Under the pieces are notes generated by a model that was given only the letters and a program-made list of their open reading frames with translations, made no database searches and was not told the DNA's origin. A DNA stretch of 64,000 nt from Cyanobacteria bacterium SZAS-4. Lineage in GTDB: Bacteria > Cyanobacteriota > Vampirovibrionia > Obscuribacterales > Obscuribacteraceae. Of the stretch, positions 25,965 to 34,415 are shown piece after piece. The stretch spans positions 1 through 64,000 of the forward strand of contig JAFEAT010000001.1 of assembly GCA_018266255.1 (NCBI GenBank). The letters are read 5' to 3'. Numbering within the stretch: the first letter of the stretch is position 1; every line of letters begins with the position of its first letter. Position numbers and translations under genes: made by a program.

Positions 25965-26639
25965 ATGACGCTGTTTGCATCTGAAACACCAGAATTATCC
26001 GATCGCTCTGCTGCTTCGCCAGAATTTGCAGTTGCCGACGCAAGCAGTGCGTTTTCGCAAGAGCTACTAAGATTGTCGCAACAGCCTGCGCCACCTTACG
26101 AACAAAACACTGCTCAAGAATCGCCAACAGACATACTTGCGCCGAATACGGCGGTCGAAGCATTGCCACCAGTGTTCGTTGAACCGCAGCCGTTGAATTC
26201 AGTGGACCTTCCAGCCGAGCAGTCTGCCGAGCAGCCAACCGGTCAATCAGTCGAGCAACCTACCGGCCAACCAGTCGAGCAACCAGTAGACACAGGCGCT
26301 CATCTAGACGGAGTCGCTAACACGATATTAGACGTCGGCTTAGGAACTGCCGCACTTGCCGCCGGAGAGTTGGTCGCTGCAGCTTTGACAAGAAATCCTA
26401 AATTTGCTGCGATGGCTGCTGAAACAATTCAGACCGGCGGAAAAGTCGCCTTCTTTACGAGTCCAAAAATAATGGCGCCGCTGATACTTCCGAATCTGGC
26501 TGCGTTTGGAGCGGCCACTGCTGTTAGGCATTACGTAGTCGAAGGATTGACTGGTAAGTCTGAATCGTGGCTGGACAGCGCCAATCACGTAGGACTTGGT
26601 TCAGCTCCCTATGGCGCCTTTCGCTTTCTACGCCATTAA
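25965..26639 (+). CDS. Hypothetical protein with Glu-Gln-Pro repeats and hydrophobic C-terminal half
   Basis: ATG 25965 follows GGAGAATTCC. Residues 1-80 are polar and disordered. Residues 83-108 are short repeats of the EQPTGQ(S/P)V type. The second half has two hydrophobic Ala/Gly-rich stretches (ILDVGLGTAALAAGELVAA, PLILPNLAAFGAATAVRHY) that could enter a membrane. There is no signal peptide. The plan of a flexible repeat linker plus a membrane-active end is compatible with a surface or effector protein, but this is not demonstrated. Confidence 0.65.
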   Translation: MTLFASETPELSDRSAASPEFAVADASSAFSQELLRLSQQPAPPYEQNTAQESPTDILAPNTAVEALPPVFVEPQPLNSVDLPAEQSAEQPTGQSVEQPTGQPVEQPVDTGAHLDGVANTILDVGLGTAALAAGELVAAALTRNPKFAAMAAETIQTGGKVAFFTSPKIMAPLILPNLAAFGAATAVRHYVVEGLTGKSESWLDSANHVGLGSAPYGAFRFLRH

Positions 26640-26679
26640 TCGGTTGCGGCACTGAATAAGGTATCAAGGCAGTCAACCG

Positions 26680-27144
26680 TCAGGAGGGACCGTGAGGGAC
26701 GCCATGGCTGTATAGAAAGTCTTGTCGATGAACAGTCATCGAGTAAAGCTTGTCGCCGGGAATCAAGTAAAAACAAGTCACGCTAAATTCTTCAAGCTCA
26801 TGAGATTCACTTTTGTAGCGTTCAGTGAATGGTAGCGGAACTTTAGTAACTATTGATGGTGGTCCAAGAATTTCGTGAACGTCATCTCGTAGAGCCTTTT
26901 TCGGTATGCCAAAAGGCATGTCGTTCACATAGGAATCGAAGGAAAACGTCGCCGACCAAATTCTGCTGTTTAGTAAGTGCAGCGAGACGCCGACCTCAGC
27001 GAAGTCATATTGCGACATTGAGTCTTTTGACTCAAACGTTACCGGAGAGTTCAATAGCCTGAGATCATCAAGAAATTTATGGAACGCGGGATCTGACTCC
27101 GAACGATTTAACAAGTCGAGAATCCGCTGCTCCCACGATTTCAT
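26680..27144 (-). CDS. Hypothetical protein, 154 aa, possible immunity-type protein
   Basis: The start is set at ATG 27144 (MKSWEQRILDLLNRSESDP) because the preceding small gene ends there in an ATGA overlap; the frame itself is open to 27156. The fold pattern is helix then repeated beta strands (IWSATFSFDSYVNDMPFGIP, SVTCFYLIPGDKLYSMTV). The general look is that of small cytoplasmic immunity-type or chaperone proteins, but no family match is certain. Confidence 0.65.
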   Translation of the reverse strand: MKSWEQRILDLLNRSESDPAFHKFLDDLRLLNSPVTFESKDSMSQYDFAEVGVSLHLLNSRIWSATFSFDSYVNDMPFGIPKKALRDDVHEILGPPSIVTKVPLPFTERYKSESHELEEFSVTCFYLIPGDKLYSMTVHRQDFLYSHGVPHGPS

Positions 27145-27302
27145 TCGGTCACCCATAAGTCGAGTTCGTTCTCATCCTGTTTATAATACTCTTTACGAGC
27201 AGTAATCCTGAGAAACAGTTGTTCAGATGTAGTCGGTTTGTCAAACTCTACAAATCTGCAATCGCTCAAGTTTTGGATTGCTCGAATGAGAAAACTCAGC
27301 AA
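27141..27302 (-). CDS. Small protein, 53 aa, translationally coupled to 26680-27144
   Basis: A TTG at 27302 with AAGGA 5 bases upstream starts a 53-codon frame (MLSFLIRAIQNLSDCRFVEF and on to ENELDLWVTE). The stop TGA overlaps the ATG of the next gene (ATGA, 27141-27144). The composition looks coding, not random. It is divergent from the gene at 27334. Function unknown; the fixed coupling suggests the two products act together. Confidence 0.55.
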   Translation of the reverse strand: MLSFLIRAIQNLSDCRFVEFDKPTTSEQLFLRITARKEYYKQDENELDLWVTE

Positions 27303-27333
27303 CGAATCCTTCTTGAGGCATCATTGACTCCCG

Positions 27334-27885
27334 ATGAAAGCTATTAGACATGAAGAACTTTGGGAATTCGCCCAAAAGATGGAGTATACCGACGAAGATG
27401 CTTACAGGTCTGGCGCACTAGACGCGATCGGCTTGCTACTGCATGAGGTGCCGTTCGAAAATCATCGCTGTGAAAATTGTTTGCAATTTGCCGGAACAGG
27501 CGGAGATTTTATCACTTACAACTACTGGCTCGAACAGCCGTTTTTGAGCCAAACTGCACCAATTATTATGCATATTCCAATTCCTGACACCAAAATAGTA
27601 GTCGGTGAGAATTTATACGACTTCCTTTGTCTCGGCTGCGAACTTGGCTACTTCTACCTTAGCAACTATGCATTCTCTCCCAACGATTTCCTAAATATGT
27701 ATCAACACCCAGAAGCGGCTTGGAAAAAGTTCGAAGAAGAGGAATTAGAAAGTTTGGAGAGCGACGAGTTGTCTCTAGCTCGGAAGCGACAACTTCTCAC
27801 TCTACTAACAGAAAAGTTTGAGCTTCACCCATGGAATAACATCGGCGACAAAATGCTGAAATTACAAGAAATAATACGAGTTTGA
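27334..27885 (+). CDS. SUKH/SMI1-like protein (tentative), 183 aa
   Basis: The central block TGGDFITYNYWLEQPFLSQT, IIMHIPIPDTKIVVGENLYDFLCLGCELGYF resembles the core of SMI1/KNR4 (SUKH) proteins, where a TGGDGxHF-type strand is followed by VxNLxEFLxLGC. Two CxxC-like cysteines (ENCLQ, CLGCE) are present. SUKH proteins often act as immunity proteins to secreted toxins. ATG 27334 lies 31 bp from the divergent coupled pair. No toxin gene is evident next to it. The family call is from pattern memory and needs a profile search. Confidence 0.5.
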   Translation: MKAIRHEELWEFAQKMEYTDEDAYRSGALDAIGLLLHEVPFENHRCENCLQFAGTGGDFITYNYWLEQPFLSQTAPIIMHIPIPDTKIVVGENLYDFLCLGCELGYFYLSNYAFSPNDFLNMYQHPEAAWKKFEEEELESLESDELSLARKRQLLTLLTEKFELHPWNNIGDKMLKLQEIIRV

Positions 27886-27984
27886 CAACAGCAAAAGTAA
27901 CTGAATCAATTTGAAGATCATTAGTTGCTTGCTATTCGCCTTAACCGCTAGAATAGACGTAGACTCCGTCACAGAGACTAGTTA

Positions 27985-28606
27985 ATGATTCGTCCAAGCA
28001 TATCGTTTGTCGCTTTGCTGCTTGTAACGTCGAGTAGCTGCGCCGCAAACTCAGAATATGAGACGATAACGATCAACGATGAAGCGGTAGCCGCTCAACA
28101 TAAGTTATACCGTTATAAAAATCATCGCATAATTGGAAGCGTGCCAAATCTAAAGGATGGGGACTGCCAAAACATAATCGATAAATTTGAGGCAGCTCGC
28201 AGACTTGATCCAGACAGCGATCTCATACGGGAGAACTTAGGTCGCGCTTACAACAACTTTGGTCTTTTCCTTGGAGCTCGCGAGAAAAAATGGAGCGAGT
28301 CATTAAAGCAGTTGCACCATGCGGCCTATCTTGAGCCTGCGAATGTTTGCACCGTGCAAAATTTGGACGGGGTAATCAAATGTGGATTCCGCATGAATCC
28401 GAAAAGCTTCGCTAGCCGAACCAAATTGGCAGACCAGGCAAGAACTGACAATGACTTATTTGGTGCGGCAGTCGAGTACCGTGCGGCCCTGAAGCTAAAA
28501 AATGAACAGCCTATTCACAAGAAACTAGCGGATTGTTTACCGGTTGCTTGACGAAAAAGATCAAGCGGCTGCTGAGTACGCAGCTGCATACCGAGATACG
28601 AAATGA
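27985..28606 (+). pseudogene. Exported TPR protein with a frameshift near its end
   Basis: ATG 27985 opens on a signal peptide (MIRPSISFVALLLVTSSSCA). TPR-like helices follow (FEAARRLDPDSDLIRENLGR, SLKQLHHAAYLEPANVC). The frame stops at 28551 after ADCLPVA, but the neighbouring frame continues without a break as YRLLDEKDQAAAEYAAAYRD to a stop at 28606. That is exactly how a last TPR helix should end. A one-base change near 28530 therefore seems to have cost about 20 residues. The shortened protein may still function, and a sequencing error cannot be excluded. Confidence 0.6.
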
Positions 28607-28745
28607 CTTTGTTTCGACCCTTTGAAGCATGTGAGAGCAGAGTGCACCGCGAAACCATGACGAGGATTCGCCATGGTCCCGGTGTCTTTAAGTGAAAGTG
28701 TCTACTTCACTCGCTGTATAACTTCCCTACTTCTGGATTGGTAGG

Positions 28746-29231
28746 TCAGGATTTCGAGTATGTGTACAGTCCATTTTCATCGACCTTTACGTCCGAAACT
28801 TCGCTGTCTTCGATAATTTCGCCGGAAACTGAATCATCGGCGGACGCCTTCCGTTTGACCAAGTGAAATTTGTTGTCACCAGTTTTGGTTAGTACTGTAG
28901 TTTCACCGTTTTTATCAACCGAACTAATGCTGGTCAGGTTTCCTTTTTCGTCGTAGTTTATGAACGACGTCTCGCGAGAGTTCTTTGAAAATAGAACATG
29001 ACCCTGCTCATCTTTAATGACGTGCCCTTTCACATTGTCCTTATCAAACTCAGTGGTGGCAACAATGTTTAGCGAAGGCAAAACATTTTCGCCGTTGTTC
29101 ACGGCCTTCAAGTCGGTCGGGGCTGGCTTATTGTTGTCTTTTCCGAGCATGTACACATGCAGGTTACTCAGATCAGCGGGCTTCTCATTCGAACCTTCTG
29201 ATTTCTTTCCCCATTGATTTTCGATTGTCAT
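28746..29231 (-). CDS. Hypothetical protein with YD-like repeat strand, 161 aa
   Basis: ATG 29231 (MTIENQWGKKSEGSNEKPAD) has GAGG 9 bases upstream; the frame is open five codons further. There is no signal peptide. The middle contains GHVLFSKNSRE and NYDEKGNLTSISSVDKNG. The latter has the same YDxxGNLTxI pattern as the gene at 32982-34316, suggesting related beta-hairpin units. It is probably cotranscribed with the FHA gene (29398-31041) from the promoter with box 1. Function unknown. Confidence 0.65.
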   Translation of the reverse strand: MTIENQWGKKSEGSNEKPADLSNLHVYMLGKDNNKPAPTDLKAVNNGENVLPSLNIVATTEFDKDNVKGHVIKDEQGHVLFSKNSRETSFINYDEKGNLTSISSVDKNGETTVLTKTGDNKFHLVKRKASADDSVSGEIIEDSEVSDVKVDENGLYTYSKS

Positions 29232-29397
29232 AATTAGAATCCTCATATTGAGTACGGGCAGTCAAAGAGTGGGCATCCGGAATTGCTTCACAAGATTCAA
29301 TTCCATTTTTCAACTGTGCGAGGTTGGTATTTCTTGTTTGTGCGTGAGCGTGTCTATTTGCCTGAACATTGCCACCGTCAGTAGTGCGACAAGTCAG

Positions 29398-31041
29398 TTA
29401 AATAAATGTGGTGCCGATTTTTGGACCATTGTGATTTCCGCCTGGAAGCGGCAACGGAGTCTTCGGAAAGCCTCCAAAACCTGGCTCTGGTGGCTTAACT
29501 CCACCACCGGTCGGTGGATTAAGATCTCCGATCTTTGGCACAGGAACACCGATCGGAGGCATGATTCCACCAATGCGTGGCATTATGTCGCCGACGCCAG
29601 GAGGAAATGGGCTCGGCACTTTTGGGTCTCCATCAGGGAAACCCGGAGTCTTATCACCCAAACCTGGCTCATCATCATCGTTTGGAAGCGTGTCGCTGCC
29701 AGTTCCAAGAGGACGCGATACAGAGAAGTCAGAATTGACGTCGTCGAGCGCTGGTCCATTAGCGCCACCAAGATTGACTGTGTCACCAGATTTGATTTCT
29801 GTCGGCTGCCCCGGCTCGACTCGTTGACCGTTGACGAAAGTTCCATTTTTGGAATTATGATCGACGATGTAGATATTTCCGTCCGCTCCGCGAAAGATTG
29901 CTGCTTGGTCTCGCGAAACGCCCGCATAACCAGGCTCGTCAGACGGAACGTCTTTGCGACCAATAAGCAACCCGGTCGCATCGATATTTACCTTCTTGCC
30001 ACCAATGGTTATCGATGTGCGATTTTCCTCTTCAAGCGCTGCATCGACCGGGTCAGTTCCAAAGCTTCGATAGATTGCGTCCATGGCAGTACGTCCAGTC
30101 ATCTCGCCTGGTGTTTTGTTGGCTTTAGCTTCACTGACATAGATTCCTTGCGGCGCAATAGACTTGACATTTTCGGGATCAACGAAAAGCAACTTTCCGT
30201 CTTTGGAGTAGGTCAGCGATCCTGCAGCAACACCAGTTGCACGCTCGATATAAGCGAGCTGGTCAGGATTCATTTTCGTATTCGAATCCAGCTGAAATAT
30301 TTGTTTCATCGCATTTTCGACAGGTTTTTCGATGACGGCACCATTTTTACCATCTTCTGTTTTCCCGAGATTCCAGTAGTCTCGCGTGACACCTACACGA
30401 TTGCTAGAACCACTCATCCGCTCGCTGTTGCCTGAATCAATTTTCTGCTCTCGACCCAAGTGATTATCAACTAGAAGTTGATCGATTTTCTTTTGAACCT
30501 TTTCTGCGTCTTCAGTAGAACGAGTGTAGATTGTAAAACCTTTGGCTCCCTGCCCCTCACCAGTGGGTTTCACACCAAAACCGTACCCATCTGTTCCAAT
30601 TTTCGGGTCCATAGTTTTATAGATTGCCACCAGCTCCTTCAACTCTGGATCCGTTTCTAAAGCTGGAATCAAGACAGCTTGAACATCAGCGAGGTCTTTG
30701 CTGCTATCCACTCCGACATGTACCTTCGCTTGCCCAAGCGCGGCATTTCCAGTTCTATTGTCGTGCCCGTAGAACCACCCCGCGCGCTGTTCGAGCTTGA
30801 AATCAAAGTCACCAGTCTTGTACACGCGATACGGCATGCCATCACCTGAAGTGCTTGGCTTTTGTTCCCCATCGAACAAATTAAGTGGCGGCAATTTGTC
30901 GCTAGCGCTTTCCTTGTCACCGAAGAATTTAGTCGGAGTGACTCCTTCCCAATCGGCACGGGAAGGGAAGAGCACTGGATCAAAATTTTCACTGTTACCT
31001 TTAAAATCTTTCGAGCGGGACTCTGTAGAATCGTTGGACAT
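29398..31041 (-). CDS. FHA-domain protein, 547 aa, with HopA1/OspF-like N-terminal region (tentative)
   Basis: A forkhead-associated domain that binds phosphothreonine peptides occupies about residues 343-428: LLIGRKD (G361, R362), GVSRDQAAIF (S376, R377), NSKNGTFVNG (N399-T401, N404-G405). Residues 70-225 (GWFYGHDNRTGN, KVHVGVDSSKDLADV, KGFTIYTRSTEDAEKV) recall the HopA1/phosphothreonine-lyase type effector fold; this is a weak resemblance. The last 110 residues are a Pro/Gly-rich tail of PPIG and PKIGD units. No signal peptide. A pThr-binding domain fused to a possible pThr-acting domain would be coherent. Box 1 lies 100 bp upstream of the start. Confidence 0.8.
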   Translation of the reverse strand: MSNDSTESRSKDFKGNSENFDPVLFPSRADWEGVTPTKFFGDKESASDKLPPLNLFDGEQKPSTSGDGMPYRVYKTGDFDFKLEQRAGWFYGHDNRTGNAALGQAKVHVGVDSSKDLADVQAVLIPALETDPELKELVAIYKTMDPKIGTDGYGFGVKPTGEGQGAKGFTIYTRSTEDAEKVQKKIDQLLVDNHLGREQKIDSGNSERMSGSSNRVGVTRDYWNLGKTEDGKNGAVIEKPVENAMKQIFQLDSNTKMNPDQLAYIERATGVAAGSLTYSKDGKLLFVDPENVKSIAPQGIYVSEAKANKTPGEMTGRTAMDAIYRSFGTDPVDAALEEENRTSITIGGKKVNIDATGLLIGRKDVPSDEPGYAGVSRDQAAIFRGADGNIYIVDHNSKNGTFVNGQRVEPGQPTEIKSGDTVNLGGANGPALDDVNSDFSVSRPLGTGSDTLPNDDDEPGLGDKTPGFPDGDPKVPSPFPPGVGDIMPRIGGIMPPIGVPVPKIGDLNPPTGGGVKPPEPGFGGFPKTPLPLPGGNHNGPKIGTTFI

Positions 31042-31141
31042 TTTTCACCCTCCAAACAAGTGGTGGCATAGTGTCGAAACATTGCAACTTCTGGTGCAGT
31101 CGATATTTGTTCGATCGACACAATCATTTTGGATCAGCGCT

Positions 31142-31158
31142 GGTTACAATCCGGTAAC
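31142..31158 (-). promoter_or_regulatory. Regulatory box 1, upstream of FHA gene
   Basis: GGTTACAATCCGGTAAC on the plus strand. On the coding (minus) strand this gives GTTACC-N5-GTAACC, half-sites offset 11 bp, 100 bp before the start codon at 31041. A weak -10-like CAAAAT follows 10 bp after the box. It is the same design as boxes 2-4. Confidence 0.65.
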
Positions 31159-31185
31159 TGCTGCCAAGCGTTACGGGCGCAAGGC

Positions 31186-32751
31186 TTAATTTGCGTCAGC
31201 ATCTTCTGGAGCGTAAGAGCTTGTTGAGATAGCGTCTTCTGGAGCGTAAGAGTTCAGTGACGCACAGTCTTCACTATCAGGAGCGAATGACGATTGCGCT
31301 GGCAAAAAGTCATTCAAGACCTGCACAAACAACGCAATTTGCTTCGACCACTCTGGTTCGTCGATTCGGGTGAAACTCAGTATGTAATCATGTTCGCCGG
31401 GCCACTGGCGATAATAGCTGCGAGCAGAAACAAGAGAAACGTTAGAGATTTCCGCGGCGGCACAAATGTTTGCACTGCTCCAATCACCAGCGAAGCGCAG
31501 CGACAGCGACATCCCACTAGGCGCTGCAGATATTTCGATCTTACTTCCAAATTCTATTTTCAGCTTCGAGATCAGCGCTTGCCGCAGTCTTCCATAACGA
31601 ACACGTGTCTTGTAGATGTGGTGCTCGAAATTGCCGCTACTGATAAACTCCTCCAATGCAATCTGATCCAGAGTTGTAGAAATCGGTTGCAGTGACTTCT
31701 TAAACTTGGAATATCGCTCGACTAAAAAATCGGGCAATACCATGTAGGCGAGATTGACAACAGGACCCAATGTTCGCTCAAAATTAGAACAATAAATAGT
31801 GAGACCTGCAGAACTCAAACTGCGCATCGATTGAATTGGCGCCCGCCCATATCTATATTCATTCTCGCAATCGTCTTCGAACACCGTTGTCGAAGTGCGC
31901 TTCGCCCAGCCGAGAATCTCTTTGCGCCTTGCTAAAGAAGTAATCGTGCCAGTTGCAGGTTGATGAGAAGGGCACAAATAAATCATTTTTGCAGACTCAA
32001 TTTCATCTAAAAAGTTGACGATAGGCCCATCAGAGTCCGAAGGAATACTATGCACCACCGCTCCATGTGCAGCAAACAAATTTCGAACCCAGGGGAAAGT
32101 CGGCTCTTGAACAACAACCGAATCGCCTGGGCGCAGCATAAGCCGACACAGAACATCTAGAGCCTGCTCGATGCCATCGAAGACGGCGATGTTAGAAAAG
32201 TCGCAATCAATATCTCGACTACGCCTTAAGTAATGTTTGAGCGCGACACGCAAAGGCTGGTAACCAAAATCATCAGTTTCCGTAAAGAGTTCAGGTAATC
32301 GCAATAAGGCATGCGAGATGCAGCGACGCCATTGACCGAAGGGAAAAAAGTGCATTGACGAATATCTATTGGACTGATTTATCGATGACAGCGCTGCATC
32401 TGTTGCCGACGAAGTTGCACTTACTGAGCAATCAACGATCAACTCGTCATCACTGCCAAGTTGTTCTGTGGTGACGAGAACAGAATTTTCGAACTGCGGT
32501 GCTGTTAGACTAACGCGAGTTCCCGACTTAGGGAACGTTTTGACATAACCCTGGCTGGCAAGCATTTCGTATGCTCGCAGTATCGTGGAACGAGACGTGC
32601 CCATGCTGCTTGCCAATTCTCTTACTGACGGAATTGCAGCTCCAGGTTTAAGTTGACCTGTAAGTATTTGCATCTTGATTGCATTGCCCAGAGCCCTGTA
32701 TGCAGGCAATCCAGTACCATTTATCGGCAGTATCATTTCCATGAGTTTCAC
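31186..32751 (-). CDS. MocR-type GntR regulator with degenerate PLP site
   Basis: This 521-residue protein has a GntR winged helix (residues 15-80: PGAAIPSVRELASSMGTSRS) and a type I aminotransferase-like domain (110-490). In MocR/PdxR/GabR proteins the segment FSKTLxPxLRLGY holds the PLP Lys; here it is FERTLGPVVNLAY, so the Lys is R326 and the phosphate-binding Arg is N333. EDDYDSEFRY has become EDDCENEYRY. PLP binding is therefore unlikely, and the domain may sense something else or only dimerise. The C-terminus has a duplicated SYAPEDA unit (18-bp DNA repeat, offset 33 bp). Box 2 lies 99 bp upstream. Start ATG 32751 or 32736. Confidence 0.88.
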   Translation of the reverse strand: MKLMEMILPINGTGLPAYRALGNAIKMQILTGQLKPGAAIPSVRELASSMGTSRSTILRAYEMLASQGYVKTFPKSGTRVSLTAPQFENSVLVTTEQLGSDDELIVDCSVSATSSATDAALSSINQSNRYSSMHFFPFGQWRRCISHALLRLPELFTETDDFGYQPLRVALKHYLRRSRDIDCDFSNIAVFDGIEQALDVLCRLMLRPGDSVVVQEPTFPWVRNLFAAHGAVVHSIPSDSDGPIVNFLDEIESAKMIYLCPSHQPATGTITSLARRKEILGWAKRTSTTVFEDDCENEYRYGRAPIQSMRSLSSAGLTIYCSNFERTLGPVVNLAYMVLPDFLVERYSKFKKSLQPISTTLDQIALEEFISSGNFEHHIYKTRVRYGRLRQALISKLKIEFGSKIEISAAPSGMSLSLRFAGDWSSANICAAAEISNVSLVSARSYYRQWPGEHDYILSFTRIDEPEWSKQIALFVQVLNDFLPAQSSFAPDSEDCASLNSYAPEDAISTSSYAPEDADAN

Positions 32752-32849
32752 CTTTCCCTAAGCAACCTTGCGGCAAGCGAATGAAGCGAGCATTCATTCG
32801 CGGTCGGTCTAGTTTGCAATTGTCATAATGGAATAAATTAGTGAAGTCC

Positions 32850-32866
32850 GGTTACAAACCAGTAAC
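32850..32866 (-). promoter_or_regulatory. Regulatory box 2, upstream of MocR-like gene
   Basis: GGTTACAAACCAGTAAC (plus strand); on the minus strand GTTACT-N5-GTAACC, offset 11 bp, 99 bp before the start at 32751. TAATTT, a -10-like hexamer, follows 9 bp after the box. Confidence 0.65.
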
Positions 32867-32898
32867 CATGACGTATTTTTGCAATTGGACTACAAAGC

Positions 32899-32922
32899 AA
32901 AACAGAGCTTGCGCTCTGTTTT
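32899..32922 (-). terminator. Intrinsic terminator of the 32982-34316 gene
   Basis: AAAACAGAGC-TTGC-GCTCTGTTTT, a perfect 10-bp stem, 60 bp after the stop of the leftward gene. A-tract and T-tract on both sides make it usable in both directions. Confidence 0.85.
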
Positions 32923-32981
32923 CCCCTTGCGAAAATTTTTCCGACAACGAACTTTTGCGTAAGCTCCACGCAAAGTAATGA

Positions 32982-34316
32982 CTACAACTGAAATTTTGTA
33001 TCGTCTGCAGACATGCCACCAAATTGGTTATACATCCGCACGAGCAACGGGTTCGCTTTCCAGGACATAGTATTTTCGTAGTCAATCTCTGAGCGAAGTT
33101 TTTGTTTATCAACCACGCCGTTTTCATCAACAATCCGAGATTTAATTTCTGGATTACTACTGAGGTAGTCAGCTAGGTCCATGCGAAACTTTACTTCTTT
33201 GTCGTAGCCGTCCGTGAGAACCGCTCCAGGTATAGTTTTTCCATCTTTTGAAAGACTGCTGGCGCTATCGAGCAATTGCTTAACAACATCCTTTCGTTCA
33301 GGCGTCCAGTAAGTCGAATCTGGTAAACCAGTTTCAGGATTGATTCCGTTTTTGATTGCATCCGCGCAAGCTTCTACCTTAGTTAAATCAATGCCATTGT
33401 CACTGCTTATTGATTTGGCGAACGATGCGTCATTTCGCAGATAGTTAACCAGATTGTATTTGGAAAGCTGGTTGGTACTGAGCTGTACTCCATCGTTGCG
33501 AGCGACAAAATCTGGGTCAATAGTTTGTCCGTCTTTACTAATGCTGGAAAATGCACTCTTTAGCTTCAGAACAGTATCTAAAGTACTGGCATTGGTAGAT
33601 GCCGCCTCAAGCGACTTCTTGGTAATAAATCCAGACGAATCACTTATTGCACTGAGCTGCTCTGGAGTTAATGCCGTAATTAATTTCGCAGCATCAGCAG
33701 GAGATAACATGGTAGGTGCATCAAATTTCTTTTTCTCTTGAGAGCTTGAATCCGATTTAGAAATTGTCGTCATCCCTTTCGCATCAGTCACACTCTGTAT
33801 GAAGCCACCATCAGCAGTGACACCAAAGGTTATCTTTAGCGGGCCGTTCGCATCTTCGATCATTTTTTTCTTGTTGGGATCTGTTATATCAGCCCAGGTG
33901 CCATCATCGTTTTTAACGATCGAAGATTTGGTACTTCCGTCTGCGTTCTTGGCGAGTTCCTGAGTGATTACTCCATTCGTATAAACAAACGCGCGACTCG
34001 ACTTATCTGGGTATTGAATTTCAGTCAGGTTGCCTTTAGCATCGTAAGAAAGCTGTGAGCCGTCGGCTTTAATGAGATGAATATTTGACTTATCACCGCC
34101 AGCGGTGTCTGCTGTGATACTTGTGATTTCGAACTTCGGGAGATAGCCGTTACGCTCGAGTTCGGCATTCAGCGTTTTCAGGTCATTGCTGAAGTTGCCA
34201 CCATTAGCCTGATCAGCTTTGTAAAGTTGCAAAACGTCTGTATATATTTTACCAACGTTTTCGGAACCCTTCGATGCATTTATATCTTTAATAGTTTTTG
34301 TAAGTTCGGAGTTCAT
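32982..34316 (-). CDS. Hypothetical protein, 444 aa, with YD-type beta repeats
   Basis: ATG 34316 (MNSELTKTIKDINASKGSEN) follows GGAAGATCGC. No signal peptide. Residues 60-180 are beta-hairpin units like those of YD/Rhs proteins (LSYDAKGNLTEIQYPDKSS, FVYTNGVITQEL). Residues 195-440 are helical with three related blocks about SxSKDGxTIxxxFV/AVL (ISKDGQTIDPDFVARNDG, LSKDGKTIPGAVLTDG), suggesting internal duplication. It lies 99 bp downstream of the EF-hand gene and is probably in its operon under box 3. Function unknown; a lineage-specific secreted or effector-like protein is conceivable. Confidence 0.75.
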   Translation of the reverse strand: MNSELTKTIKDINASKGSENVGKIYTDVLQLYKADQANGGNFSNDLKTLNAELERNGYLPKFEITSITADTAGGDKSNIHLIKADGSQLSYDAKGNLTEIQYPDKSSRAFVYTNGVITQELAKNADGSTKSSIVKNDDGTWADITDPNKKKMIEDANGPLKITFGVTADGGFIQSVTDAKGMTTISKSDSSSQEKKKFDAPTMLSPADAAKLITALTPEQLSAISDSSGFITKKSLEAASTNASTLDTVLKLKSAFSSISKDGQTIDPDFVARNDGVQLSTNQLSKYNLVNYLRNDASFAKSISSDNGIDLTKVEACADAIKNGINPETGLPDSTYWTPERKDVVKQLLDSASSLSKDGKTIPGAVLTDGYDKEVKFRMDLADYLSSNPEIKSRIVDENGVVDKQKLRSEIDYENTMSWKANPLLVRMYNQFGGMSADDTKFQL

Positions 34317-34415
34317 GCGATCTTCCTCTACGGAGTGAGTAAATGATATTTTGGCTAAGCCGTCCCGCGAGCTAAGTCATTGTGCTAATTCGCGAAACAG
34401 AAACGGCATCCGCTG

